Source: RYN-230 sp963770545 (GTDB lineage Bacteria > Actinomycetota > Actinomycetes > Streptosporangiales > Streptosporangiaceae). From it: a DNA stretch of 64,000 nucleotides. How positions within the stretch are numbered: the first letter of the stretch is position 1; the number at the start of each line of letters is the position of its first letter. Location: contig CAVYQF010000006.1 of assembly GCA_963770545.1 (NCBI GenBank), forward strand, positions 186,001 through 250,000. The letters are read 5' to 3'. The translations under genes and the position numbers were made by a program. The notes beneath the pieces were generated by a model. The model worked only from the letters and a program-made list of their open reading frames with translations, was not told the DNA's origin and did not search any database. Below, one piece after another: positions 44,256 through 52,430 of the stretch.

Positions 44256-45095
44256 ATGACGGAGGAGACGATGCCTGCTCAGGGTGCCGGGAAGGCTGCG
44301 GGTGCTGACGCCACCCGGCCTGCTCGGAGTGAGCCGCCTCCGCCGCTCCCCCCGGGCCTGGATCTGCTCTGGGGCCGCCGCGGCCGGGGCCAGCGCGGCC
44401 CGAAGCCGGGCCTGTCCGTCAACGCGATCGTGGCGGCCGCCATCGCGGTCGCGGACGCCGAGGGCCTGGAGGCGGTGTCCATGGCCCACGTCGCCGAGCA
44501 GCTCGGGTTCACCACCATGTCGCTGTACCGGCACGTCACCAGCAAGGAGGAACTCCTCCAGCTGATGTGGAACGGGAGCGCCCAGGGGGCCGAGGAACTG
44601 GTCATCACCGGGGATGGCTGGCGGGCCCGGCTGCGGATGTGGGCCATGGTCCAGCGGGAGATGATCGACCGTCACCCGTGGATCACCCAGATGCCGATGG
44701 CCGCGCCGCCCATGGCGCCGAACTCGCTGGCGTTCGTGGAGCGCGGGCTGGAGGCGATGGACGATTCCGGCCTGGCCGACGCGGATAAGCTCCGGGTCAT
44801 CGGGCTGATCAGCTCCTACACGCTGAGCGAAGCCCGGATGGCCCACGACGCGGCCCGCGCCGTCCGGCAGGCGCAGGCCGCTGCCGCCGCGGATGAGCCC
44901 CAGCCCATCTGGACCTGGGAAGGGCTGGTGCGCGAGGTAGCGGACGAGCAGACCTACCCCCGGCTATACCGCCTGGCCTGGTCGGGCGGCATCGGGGAAG
45001 ACCCGTCGGGCTGGGACGAGCAGGAAGAATTCAACTTCGGCCTGGACCGCATCCTCGACGGCGTCGAGGTCCTGATCAGGACGGCTCAGCCGTAG
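44256..45095 (+). CDS. TetR/AcrR family regulator with TetR_C_1-type C-terminus
   Basis: A 279-residue repressor. After a disordered Pro-rich N-terminus, the HTH reads IVAAAIAVADAEGLEAVSMA then AEQLGFTTMSLYRHVTSKEE. The ligand-binding part includes IGLISSYTLSEARMAHDAAR. It is divergent from the DrrAB-like operon and should control it by ligand release. Confidence 0.9.
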   Translation: MTEETMPAQGAGKAAGADATRPARSEPPPPLPPGLDLLWGRRGRGQRGPKPGLSVNAIVAAAIAVADAEGLEAVSMAHVAEQLGFTTMSLYRHVTSKEELLQLMWNGSAQGAEELVITGDGWRARLRMWAMVQREMIDRHPWITQMPMAAPPMAPNSLAFVERGLEAMDDSGLADADKLRVIGLISSYTLSEARMAHDAARAVRQAQAAAAADEPQPIWTWEGLVREVADEQTYPRLYRLAWSGGIGEDPSGWDEQEEFNFGLDRILDGVEVLIRTAQP

Positions 45096-45124
45096 GCGTG
45101 CCTGACCTGCGTCTCATGAGGTAT

Positions 45125-45415
45125 TCAGCGGGACAGGGCGGTCACCGTGCGCGGCCGTCCGGGCCTGCGCTCCCAGCGCCGACCGAAGGCGACGACCGCG
45201 TCGCGCAGCCACAGCTTCCCGGTCCGAAGCTCGTAGGCAGGTTCGGGAAACCGGGGATTAGCCGCGGCCAGCTCATGAACCCGCTGGGCCGACACCCCTA
45301 GAATCTCCGCTGCCTCGGGAGCAGAGACCAGTGCCGGGAGCGTCGGTCGTTCGTTTTCGGCATCGAGCACGTCCTGGCGGACAGCCTCCAGGCGGACGAC
45401 CGGCCATCCGGGCAA
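45125..45415 (-). CDS. Small HTH (excisionase/AlpA-like) protein
   Basis: A 96-residue protein with LVSAPEAAEILGVSAQRVHE, a MerR/excisionase-type helix-turn-helix, then a wing KLWLRDAVVAFG and a basic end RRWERRPGRPR. No integrase, phage or plasmid genes lie nearby, so it is more likely one of the small chromosomal DNA-binding proteins of actinomycetes. The start is not certain. Confidence 0.7.
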   Translation of the reverse strand: MPGWPVVRLEAVRQDVLDAENERPTLPALVSAPEAAEILGVSAQRVHELAAANPRFPEPAYELRTGKLWLRDAVVAFGRRWERRPGRPRTVTALSR

Positions 45416-45534
45416 TCCGGCCTTGGCCGGGCTGCCCTGGCCAGGTGCTGACTCAACGCAGGGTCAACCGCATCTCAACCGCCCTCGGCCATGCTGGACT
45501 TATCAGGGCGGGCTTGGTGCCCGCCGCGGAATTG

Positions 45535-45573
45535 AGACGGCCAGCCGGACTGCGGGGTTCCGGCTGGCCGTCT
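45535..45573 (-). terminator. 15-bp perfect hairpin after the two-component operon
   Basis: AGACGGCCAGCCGGA (45535-45549) pairs fully with 45559-45573 around the loop CTGCGGGGT. It lies nine bases beyond the response regulator stop, and is followed by a short T-rich run on the other strand. A strong terminator. Confidence 0.85.
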
Positions 45574-45581
45574 TGGCGTGC

Positions 45582-46370
45582 TCATTGATGGGGGTCCGCG
45601 ACCGGGCCTGATCCTGGCGGCCCTGATCCGCCGGGCGTGACGAGGCCGGTTTCGTAGGCGAAGACGACGGCCTGGGCCCGGTCGCGGAGGTCCAGCTTGG
45701 CCAGGATGCGGCCGACGTAGGTCTTGGTCGTCTGCTGGGCGATGACCAGCGTGTCGCTGATCTCGGTGTTGGACAGGCCGCGGGCGATCAGCCGCAGCAC
45801 CTCGGTCTCGCGGTGGGTGAGCGCGCCGAGCGTGGCCGGGAAGGGCGGGTCCGGGCGGGGCTGGCGGGCGAAGTCGGCGATCAGCCGCCGGGTCACCGCG
45901 GGGGCGAGCAGGGCGTCACCGGCAGCCACGACGCGGACCGCGTGGACCAGTTCGGCAGCGGTGGCGTCCTTGAGCAAGAAGCCGCTGGCGCCGGCCCGCA
46001 ACGCCTCATAGACGTAGTCGTCGAGGTCGAACGTGGTGAGCATCAGCACCCGCGGCTGCTGCGGGCCGGCTGCGCAGCCGAGGAGCTGGCGGGTGGCCTG
46101 CAGGCCGTCCATCACCGGCATCCGCACGTCCATCAGGACCACGTCGGGATGCAGGTGCCGCGCCTGGCGGACCGCGTCGGCGCCGTCCGCGGCCTGGCCC
46201 ACCACCACCAGGCCCGGCTGGGCGGCGAGTACCGCGGCGAAGCCCTCCCGCACCATCGCCTGGTCATCGGCGATCAGGCAGCGCGTGATCGCGCCGCCGC
46301 CCGCCACCGCACCACCCGCCGGGGGGCCACCGTCCGCCGCACCGCCAGCCGCCGCACCGCCGGCCGTCAT
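45582..46370 (-). CDS. NarL/LuxR-type response regulator
   Basis: A 262-residue regulator. A Gly/Ala-rich N-terminal extension of about 27 residues precedes the receiver domain: CLIADDQAMVREGFAAVL, phosphoacceptor VVLMDVRMP, Thr in LMLTTFDLDDYV, Lys in GFLLKDAT. The LuxR HTH follows (LTHRETEVLRLIARGLSNTE). ATGA overlap with the kinase stop shows translational coupling. It probably activates the divergent ABC operon at 47.9 kb. Confidence 0.92.
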   Translation of the reverse strand: MTAGGAAAGGAADGGPPAGGAVAGGGAITRCLIADDQAMVREGFAAVLAAQPGLVVVGQAADGADAVRQARHLHPDVVLMDVRMPVMDGLQATRQLLGCAAGPQQPRVLMLTTFDLDDYVYEALRAGASGFLLKDATAAELVHAVRVVAAGDALLAPAVTRRLIADFARQPRPDPPFPATLGALTHRETEVLRLIARGLSNTEISDTLVIAQQTTKTYVGRILAKLDLRDRAQAVVFAYETGLVTPGGSGPPGSGPVADPHQ

Positions 46371-47695
46371 GCCGTCTTGCCTAGCGGGAGCACCGCAGAG
46401 ACCACGAAGCCGCCACCGGCCGACGGGCCGGCCGAGAGTGAGCCGCCGAGCAACGCGACCCGCTCACGCATCCCGGTCAGCCCGTGACCAGACCCGGGTT
46501 CGCTCGGGGACGGCCCGGCGGGGGCGCCGGGCCCGTTGGCCACCCGCAGCAGGACCGCCTCTGCATCATGGCCCACCGATACGCTGACCGCGGCTCCGGG
46601 CGCGTGCTGGCTGGCATTGGACAGCGATTCCTGCACAATCCGGTACGCGCACACCGCCACGCCGGAAGGCACGTCGTTCATGGCCCGGGGCACGGCCAGC
46701 TCGACCGCGACCCCGGCGCGGCGGGCGGCATCGACGAGCGCAGGCAGGTCTGAGAGCTGGGGCTGCGGCGCTAGCCCGGCGGGCTGGTCGTAGCGCAGCA
46801 CGCCGAGCAGCCGCCGCATCTCCGCCAGCGCCTCGCGGGCCACCCCGCTCAGCGAGCCGAACTCGGCGCGGGCTGATTCGGGCAGATCGCTGAGGCGGTA
46901 GGGCGCGGTCTCAGCCTGGACCGCGATCAGCGACAGGTGATGCGCGACCACATCATGCAGTTCCCGCGCGATCCGGGTGCGCTCCTCCAGTACAGCCCGC
47001 CGGGCCCGCTCCAGCTCGGTGCGCTCGGTCTGGGCGGCCAGCGCCCGTGCGGCACCCCACCGGGAACTGGCGCTGTCCAGGGCGATCGTCGCCGCCGTGA
47101 ACAAGATGGTCGCAGTGATCGGGCCGTTAAAGTCCGGCAGGTCCGCCGCGAGCCACAGCCACCAGGGGATGAGGCTCAGGGCCCACATCCACCACAGCAC
47201 CGGGCGCCGGTAGCGGACCCCGGCCACGCAGAACAGCACCAGCAGCACCAGCAGCTGGGCCGGGCCCCAGGGCCAGCCTCCCCGCCACTGCGCGGGTACC
47301 AGCGGGGTGAGCAGCAGCCCGAGCCACCCGATCCGCCAGCCCAGCAGCGGATACCGGGCGGCCAGCAGCAGCGGCGTCACCACCGCCAAGACCAGCAGCA
47401 CTTGCCCGGCGCCGAGCGGCGGGTAGTGGAAGTAGTAACACGGGCTGACCCGGCACGACGTGGCCGGCGCGGGCGTGACGGTGGGCTGCGTATGGATGCT
47501 GTCCAGGTTGAGTACGAACAGCACCAGCGTCGTCAGGCCTAGCGCCAGATAGGCCCGGCGCCGCCACGGCGGGTACCACCAGGCCGGGGGCGCGTCCCGG
47601 CCCGCCAGCACCTGGATCAGCCCGCGCCACGCCTGGCGCGCCACCAGGCCGGCGCGGCTCGCCGCCGGTGCGCGGCCAGGCATCCGTTTCACCAT
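46367..47695 (-). CDS. Sensor histidine kinase (HisKA_3 type)
   Basis: A 442-residue membrane kinase with five or six helices in the first 230 residues. The dimerisation/phosphoacceptor region is EERTRIARELHDVVAHHLSL, His in ELHDVVAHH, then the HATPase domain ending GHGLTGMRERVALLGG. The signal is unknown. It is coupled to the response regulator. Confidence 0.92.
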   Translation of the reverse strand: MVKRMPGRAPAASRAGLVARQAWRGLIQVLAGRDAPPAWWYPPWRRRAYLALGLTTLVLFVLNLDSIHTQPTVTPAPATSCRVSPCYYFHYPPLGAGQVLLVLAVVTPLLLAARYPLLGWRIGWLGLLLTPLVPAQWRGGWPWGPAQLLVLLVLFCVAGVRYRRPVLWWMWALSLIPWWLWLAADLPDFNGPITATILFTAATIALDSASSRWGAARALAAQTERTELERARRAVLEERTRIARELHDVVAHHLSLIAVQAETAPYRLSDLPESARAEFGSLSGVAREALAEMRRLLGVLRYDQPAGLAPQPQLSDLPALVDAARRAGVAVELAVPRAMNDVPSGVAVCAYRIVQESLSNASQHAPGAAVSVSVGHDAEAVLLRVANGPGAPAGPSPSEPGSGHGLTGMRERVALLGGSLSAGPSAGGGFVVSAVLPLGKTA

Positions 47696-47740
47696 GTCAG
47701 CGTAGGCCGCGAGGGGCGGCCGCTCGTCACACCGGCATGG

Positions 47741-47796
47741 TCATACCTGGGTATGAGCGCGCCCGGCCACCTGGCCGGACTACCAGCCTGGTATGA
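47741..47796. promoter_or_regulatory. GGTATGA operator repeats between kinase and ABC operons
   Basis: TCATACC-TG-GGTATGA (47741-47756) is a perfect inverted repeat, and GGTATGA recurs at 47790-47796. A plausible binding site of the response regulator, serving both divergent operons. Confidence 0.55.
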
Positions 47797-47904
47797 CCGC
47801 CAATCCGGCTCCCTGGTGCGATGACGTGCACCGGCCCAGCAGACAGCCTTAGTCGCGGTGCTTCTGTCACGCATCGCCCTGTGTCTAACCCGCCTCCGGG
47901 AGGC

Positions 47905-47932
47905 GCATCATGAACGTCGCATCATGAACGTC
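47905..47932. repeat. 14-bp tandem duplication at the ABC ATPase start
   Basis: GCATCATGAACGTC occurs twice in a row. The first copy's ATG (47910), five bases after GGGAGG, encodes only five residues and ends at a TGA that overlaps the true ATG at 47924. Confidence 0.9.
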
Positions 47933-48682
47933 GAGATCACCGGGCTGACCCGGCGCTTCGGCCGCACCATGGCCGTGGCGGGGGCGGACCTGCAGGCGGG
48001 CCCCGGAGTGTTCGGGCTGCTGGGCCCCAACGGAGCGGGTAAGACCTCGCTGCTGCGGATGATGGCGACGGCGGTCCCGCCGACCTCGGGCCGGCTCCGG
48101 CTGCTGGGCCGCGATCCGGGCCGCTACGGTCCGCGGCAGGAGATCCGGTGCCGGCTCGGGTACCTGCCGCAGAACCTCGGCTATTACCCGGGCTTCACGG
48201 TGGCGGAGTTCGTGGAGTATTTCGCGCTGCTGAAGGAGATGCCCGCGGCGCGGGTTCCGGCCGCGGTGACGGCGGCCGTCGAACGGGTGGAGCTGGGCGG
48301 CCAGGCGAAGGCCCGGCTGCGCACCTTGTCCGGCGGGATGCTCCGCCGGGTGGGGATCGCCCAGGCGATCGTCAACGAGCCGGAGTTGCTGCTGCTGGAC
48401 GAGCCGACCGCCGGGCTGGATCCGCAGCAGCGGATGGTGTTCCGGGGCCTACTCCGGGATCTCGGCCAGCGCGCCACGGTCGTGGTCAGCACCCACCTGG
48501 TGGAAGACGTCGGCGCCGCCTGCGTTCAGGTCGCGCTCATGGACCAAGGCAAGATCGTGTTTCACGGCACCCCGGCTGACCTGGTCGCCCGCGGCGAGAA
48601 CCCAGCCGCGGAAGACCGGGCTCTAGGCGATTCGCCGCTGGAACGCGGGTACAGCGCCGTCCTGGCCGGAGGCCGGTCATGA
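47924..48682 (+). CDS. ABC transporter ATP-binding protein
   Basis: A 252-residue ATPase: Walker A GLLGPNGAGKTSLLR, signature LSGGMLRRVGIAQAI, Walker B LLLLDEPTAGLDPQ, H-loop VVVSTHLVEDV. ATG at 47924 (MNVEITGL) is the family start. Its translation probably depends on a five-codon mini-frame just upstream. The stop overlaps the permease start (ATGA). Under divergent two-component control it may respond to envelope stress or an antimicrobial. Confidence 0.93.
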   Translation: MNVEITGLTRRFGRTMAVAGADLQAGPGVFGLLGPNGAGKTSLLRMMATAVPPTSGRLRLLGRDPGRYGPRQEIRCRLGYLPQNLGYYPGFTVAEFVEYFALLKEMPAARVPAAVTAAVERVELGGQAKARLRTLSGGMLRRVGIAQAIVNEPELLLLDEPTAGLDPQQRMVFRGLLRDLGQRATVVVSTHLVEDVGAACVQVALMDQGKIVFHGTPADLVARGENPAAEDRALGDSPLERGYSAVLAGGRS

Positions 48683-50226
48683 CCGCCACGAACGCCCCGG
48701 CCGTCTTCCGGCCGCGGTCGGCCCCCCGTCATCCGGCCCGGGTGACGGCCCGGCTGCTGCGCCTGGAACTGCGCCATAACGCGATGCTGTGGATGCTGCC
48801 GGTGGTCTTCGCACTGTTCTGGCTCACCACCTACCGCAAAACCATGGCCCTGCCGCCCTTGTGGAACATGCGTGCCGTCAGCCTGCAAAGCGGCGCGGTC
48901 CTGGATTTCATCACTCCGGTGGTCGGCGCGGCCGCGTGGATGGGGTCCCGGGATGCCCGCCGCCACACCTCCGAACTGATGAGCATCACCGCCCGGCCGC
49001 GATGGGCCCGCCTGCTGCCGACGTGGGCCGCCACCACCTGCTGGGCGCTGGTGGGGTACCTGGTCTGCCTGGCCGCCGCGTACGGGATGACCGCGCACCA
49101 GGCCAGCTGGGGCGGCCCACTGTGGTGGCCAGCCGCGGTCGTGGCCGCGAGCCTGCCGGCCTTCGCTGCGCTGGGGTTCGTCGCCGGGACCCTGCTGCCC
49201 AGCCGGTTCACGGCCCCGCTGGCCGCCATTGCGTCGTTCTTCGTGCTCGCGCTCAGCACCCAGCTCATCGTCGGCAGCCAGTCGTACTGGCAGGTCTCGC
49301 CGGTGGTCGCCGCCCCCTGGGACATCGGATCGAACGCGAGCATGGCGACCTTTTACCCCTACGTTCCTGACCTGGCGATGGCCCAGGTGATGTTCCCCGT
49401 CGGGCTGACCATAGCCCTGCTGGCGGTCCTGGCCCTGCCGCGGGACTCCGGCGGCCGGCGCCTGCGGGCTGCCGCCACGGTGGTCACCGCGGCCGGCCTG
49501 GCCGTAGCCGGGACTGCCGTGGCGCTGACCGGAACCGGCCAGCTGGACAGCCAGGGCATGATCGCCATCCCGGCCCTGCACGACGCGGCCAGCGACCAGC
49601 CGATCCGCTTCACCCCGGTCTGCAGCCATACCGCGATCCCGGTCTGCCTGAATCCCGCCTACGCGAGCTATCTTCCGGTCACGGTGACCGCTCTCGCACC
49701 GCTGCTCAGCGAGGTAGGCGGGCTGCCGGGCGCACCGGCCCGCATCAGCCAGGCCGCGGCGGTCTACCGGCAGGGAACCGGCAACTCCGTCAGCATCGGG
49801 CTGGCTGGCCCGGCTATCAGCGGCCGGCCACCGGTGTTCCGGCTGCTGCTTCCGGTCCAGCTGGCAGGACCCGCCCTGACCACCAGCGAACTGGCCACCC
49901 AGATCCGGTCGAGTGCCGGGCTCGGCATCGTCTCCAGCATCGTCGGCGCGGGCCGCCACCCGTCCCCGGCCCAGCAGGCGGTGCTGGCGGTCCTGGCCCG
50001 GGCGTCCGGCCTGCCGCAGCCCACCTGGCCTCCCCGCAGCACACCGTCGCGCAGCCGGAACCGCGCGGCGCCGAGTCCGCCGGCGCCAGAGCCAGCCCCC
50101 GGATCACCGGCCTACGCCGCCGCCCAGCGGTTCGCGGCGCTGACCCCGGCGGCCCGCCGCACCTGGCTCATGCGGCACCTACCCGCGCTGCGGGCGGGCC
50201 GGATCACCCTGGCCCAGTTGCCATGA
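48679..50226 (+). CDS. ABC transporter permease-like membrane protein
   Basis: A 515-residue protein with six or seven membrane helices in the first 270 residues (for example HNAMLWMLPVVFALFWLTTY and LMSITARPRWARLLPTWAAT, the typical ABC-2 elbow). A large extracytoplasmic domain without recognised motifs (about residues 280-500) follows. It overlaps the ATPase gene and precedes another membrane gene, making a three-gene transporter operon. Confidence 0.82.
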   Translation: MTATNAPAVFRPRSAPRHPARVTARLLRLELRHNAMLWMLPVVFALFWLTTYRKTMALPPLWNMRAVSLQSGAVLDFITPVVGAAAWMGSRDARRHTSELMSITARPRWARLLPTWAATTCWALVGYLVCLAAAYGMTAHQASWGGPLWWPAAVVAASLPAFAALGFVAGTLLPSRFTAPLAAIASFFVLALSTQLIVGSQSYWQVSPVVAAPWDIGSNASMATFYPYVPDLAMAQVMFPVGLTIALLAVLALPRDSGGRRLRAAATVVTAAGLAVAGTAVALTGTGQLDSQGMIAIPALHDAASDQPIRFTPVCSHTAIPVCLNPAYASYLPVTVTALAPLLSEVGGLPGAPARISQAAAVYRQGTGNSVSIGLAGPAISGRPPVFRLLLPVQLAGPALTTSELATQIRSSAGLGIVSSIVGAGRHPSPAQQAVLAVLARASGLPQPTWPPRSTPSRSRNRAAPSPPAPEPAPGSPAYAAAQRFAALTPAARRTWLMRHLPALRAGRITLAQLP

Positions 50227-50344
50227 CCGCCGGCGGGGCAGGCCATGTGGAGGCGCCGCCCGAACGGGCCGCCCGCGCGGCGCGGCGGGGGCGCCCGGCG
50301 CGGCGGGGCCGCCGGCGCGGCGGGATCAGCCAGCCGCGGCGCGA

Positions 50345-50941
50345 ATGCGCCTGGTGCGGTTGTATGCCACCAGCCGGCGGGTCCCGGCGGCCCTGGCCGC
50401 GATCGCGGCGTGCGCTATCGGGCTGAGGATCGCGCTGTTCCGGCCCTGGGATAGCTACGGCGCCCTGCAGCTGCCGCTGGTGTTCGAGGCCGCATCCGCG
50501 GCCGCGATCACCGCCGTTACCGCGAGCCGGATGGGCGACCCGGAGCGGGTGGCCGGCCGGTGGCTGCCCTTCCTGCGGCTGGCCATCGTACTGGCGCTGA
50601 CCGCGGTCGCGGTCAGCGCGCTGGCCGCCGCCGGGACCGGTGCGCACCTGGCCGGCGGCACCCTGGACGTCCTGCGCAACGTCGCCGGCCTGACCGGCCT
50701 CGGGCTGCTGTGCGCGGCCGCTCTCGGCGGCGGCCTGGCCTGGGCCGCCCCCACCGGCTACCTGGTCGTCGGCGTGTATGCGCTGTACACGCAGTGGCAC
50801 CCCCCGGCGCTGACCACGCCGTGGATCTGGCCGGCCCGGCCCCCGCACGACCTGGGCGCGGCGATCTGCGCCGGGCTGGTGTTCATCGTCGGGATGGCGG
50901 TCTACGCGGTGCGCGGAGCACGCGACCGCGCCGGTGAGTGA
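50345..50941 (+). CDS. Six-helix membrane protein of the ABC operon
   Basis: A 198-residue hydrophobic protein with about six helices and a short C-terminal RGARDR tail. It follows the permease by 118 bases, in which no better start was found. Probably a further membrane component of the same transporter; no named family is recognised. Confidence 0.7.
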   Translation: MRLVRLYATSRRVPAALAAIAACAIGLRIALFRPWDSYGALQLPLVFEAASAAAITAVTASRMGDPERVAGRWLPFLRLAIVLALTAVAVSALAAAGTGAHLAGGTLDVLRNVAGLTGLGLLCAAALGGGLAWAAPTGYLVVGVYALYTQWHPPALTTPWIWPARPPHDLGAAICAGLVFIVGMAVYAVRGARDRAGE

Positions 50942-50992
50942 TCCGCGGCCGCACCGAACCCCGGGACGGCGCGGCGGGCTATTCTCACCTCC

Positions 50993-52258
50993 ATGCGGAC
51001 GCTGGCGGTGATCGGGGCGGGCGCCAAGGGCATCGCGATCGCCGCGAAGGCCCGGGCGCTCGCCGGCACCGGATTCGATCCGCCCCGGGTGGTGCTCCTG
51101 GAACGGAGCGCCCCGGCCGCGACCTGGATCGGCCGGCAGGGTTACACCGACGGCTCGCTGCCGCTGGGCACCCCGCCCGAGAAGGACGTCGGCTACCCGT
51201 ACCCGCCGGGCTGGGGTGCCGCCTCGGACGCGGTGACCGGCGCCATGATGGCCTACAGCTGGCCGCGCCACCTGATCGCCGGCGGCAGCTACGCCGACTG
51301 GGTGGATCGCGGCCGCCAGCGGCCCACGCATCGCGAGTGGGGCGGCTACCTGCGTGCGGTGGCCGACAAGTGCGGGGCCGAGACCATCACGGGCGAGGTG
51401 ACCGCGCTGGACACCGAGGCGGGCCGCTGGCGGCTGGGTCTGGCCGATGGCGGCACGCTCGAGGCGGACGGGGTGGTCGTGACCGGACCCGGCCCGCCAG
51501 TCACGGTGCCCGGCCAGCCCCGTGAGCATCCACTCGTCCTGGACGGCCGCAGTTACTGGCAGCGCCTGGGCGGGATGGGGCGTCGCGCGCGGAACATCTG
51601 TGTGATCGGCAGCGGGGAGACAGCCGCCTGGGTGGTGATCACCCTGGCCAGGCAGTGTCACCGGCACTCGACCATCGACGTGCTGACCAGCCGCGGCGTC
51701 CTTTACTCGCGCGGCGAGAGCTACGACGAGAACCGTTTCTACTCCGATCCGGGTGACTGGCCCCGGCTGGCCGAGTCGCATCGCCGCGAGTTCCTGGAGC
51801 GCACCGACCGGGGCGTGTTCTCGGTCCAGGCCGAGGCGACCCTCAATCAGCTGCGCGGCTTCCGCACGCTGGCCGGACGCGCGCTGCACATCGAGGCCGG
51901 CCAGCGGCAGGTCGTGGTGACCGTCGGCTACGGGGAGGAACGGGAACGCATCGCCTACGACCTGGTGGTCGTGGCGCGCGGCTTCGACGGGCACTGGTTC
52001 GAGCGCTTGCTGGGTGGCGAGGCGAGGGCCCGCCTCACCACCGCCCGCGCCGGGAGTGAGCTGGAGCGCCGCATCGACGCTGACCTGGCCGTGGCGGACC
52101 TGGAACCGCCGCTGCACCTGCCGGTGCTCGCCGGATTCGCCCAGGGACCAGGTTTCCCGAACCTCAGCTGCCTCGGCTTGCTCAGCGACCGTGTCCTGCG
52201 TCGCTACGTCCCGCGGCCCGCACCCCCTCAGCTCGCCGAGAGGAGCCAGCATGTCTGA
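50993..52258 (+). CDS. SidA/IucD-like flavin monooxygenase
   Basis: A 421-residue FAD and NADPH-binding protein. The FAD motif is VIGAGAKGIAIAAKARALAG, the NADPH motif VIGSGETAAWVV, and the region around SYDENRFYSDPGDW resembles the Lys/Orn N-hydroxylases that make siderophore hydroxamates. No siderophore assembly genes are nearby; instead a 59-residue protein and hypF follow, all overlapping. Either it is an independent N-hydroxylase or it has been recruited to hydrogenase maturation or redox control. The exact substrate cannot be told. Confidence 0.82.
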   Translation: MRTLAVIGAGAKGIAIAAKARALAGTGFDPPRVVLLERSAPAATWIGRQGYTDGSLPLGTPPEKDVGYPYPPGWGAASDAVTGAMMAYSWPRHLIAGGSYADWVDRGRQRPTHREWGGYLRAVADKCGAETITGEVTALDTEAGRWRLGLADGGTLEADGVVVTGPGPPVTVPGQPREHPLVLDGRSYWQRLGGMGRRARNICVIGSGETAAWVVITLARQCHRHSTIDVLTSRGVLYSRGESYDENRFYSDPGDWPRLAESHRREFLERTDRGVFSVQAEATLNQLRGFRTLAGRALHIEAGQRQVVVTVGYGEERERIAYDLVVVARGFDGHWFERLLGGEARARLTTARAGSELERRIDADLAVADLEPPLHLPVLAGFAQGPGFPNLSCLGLLSDRVLRRYVPRPAPPQLAERSQHV

Positions 52259-52430
52259 GCCGACCTACGAAGCCTGGGAGCACGACGACTACGTGCATCG
52301 CAGCGTGGTGCTGCCCACCGGCCTGGCCGAGCGGCTGGCCGCCGAGGCTGAGCGGCGCGACATCTCCGTGAGCGACCTGCTGATCGAGTACGCCGAAGCG
52401 GGCCTGCGTGCGCGAGACCCGGATTCCTGA
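52251..52430 (+). CDS. 59-residue ribbon-helix-helix-like protein
   Basis: Reads MSEPTYEAWEHDDYVHRSVV then LPTGLAERLAAEAERRDISV, a pattern like the RHH/Arc family (beta strand, then two helices). It overlaps the flavoprotein stop by eight bases and the hypF start by 23. It may regulate this small operon. Confidence 0.65.
   Translation: MSEPTYEAWEHDDYVHRSVVLPTGLAERLAAEAERRDISVSDLLIEYAEAGLRARDPDS

Noticed and set aside
45125..45415. Excisionase of an integrated element
   Set aside because: The HTH is excisionase-like, but no integrase, attachment repeat or phage gene is near, so a prophage or plasmid remnant was not called.
50223..50426. 67-codon frame overlapping the ABC permease stop by ATGA
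   Set aside because: Its Arg-rich sequence runs out of frame into the following membrane protein gene, which has much better hydrophobic structure.
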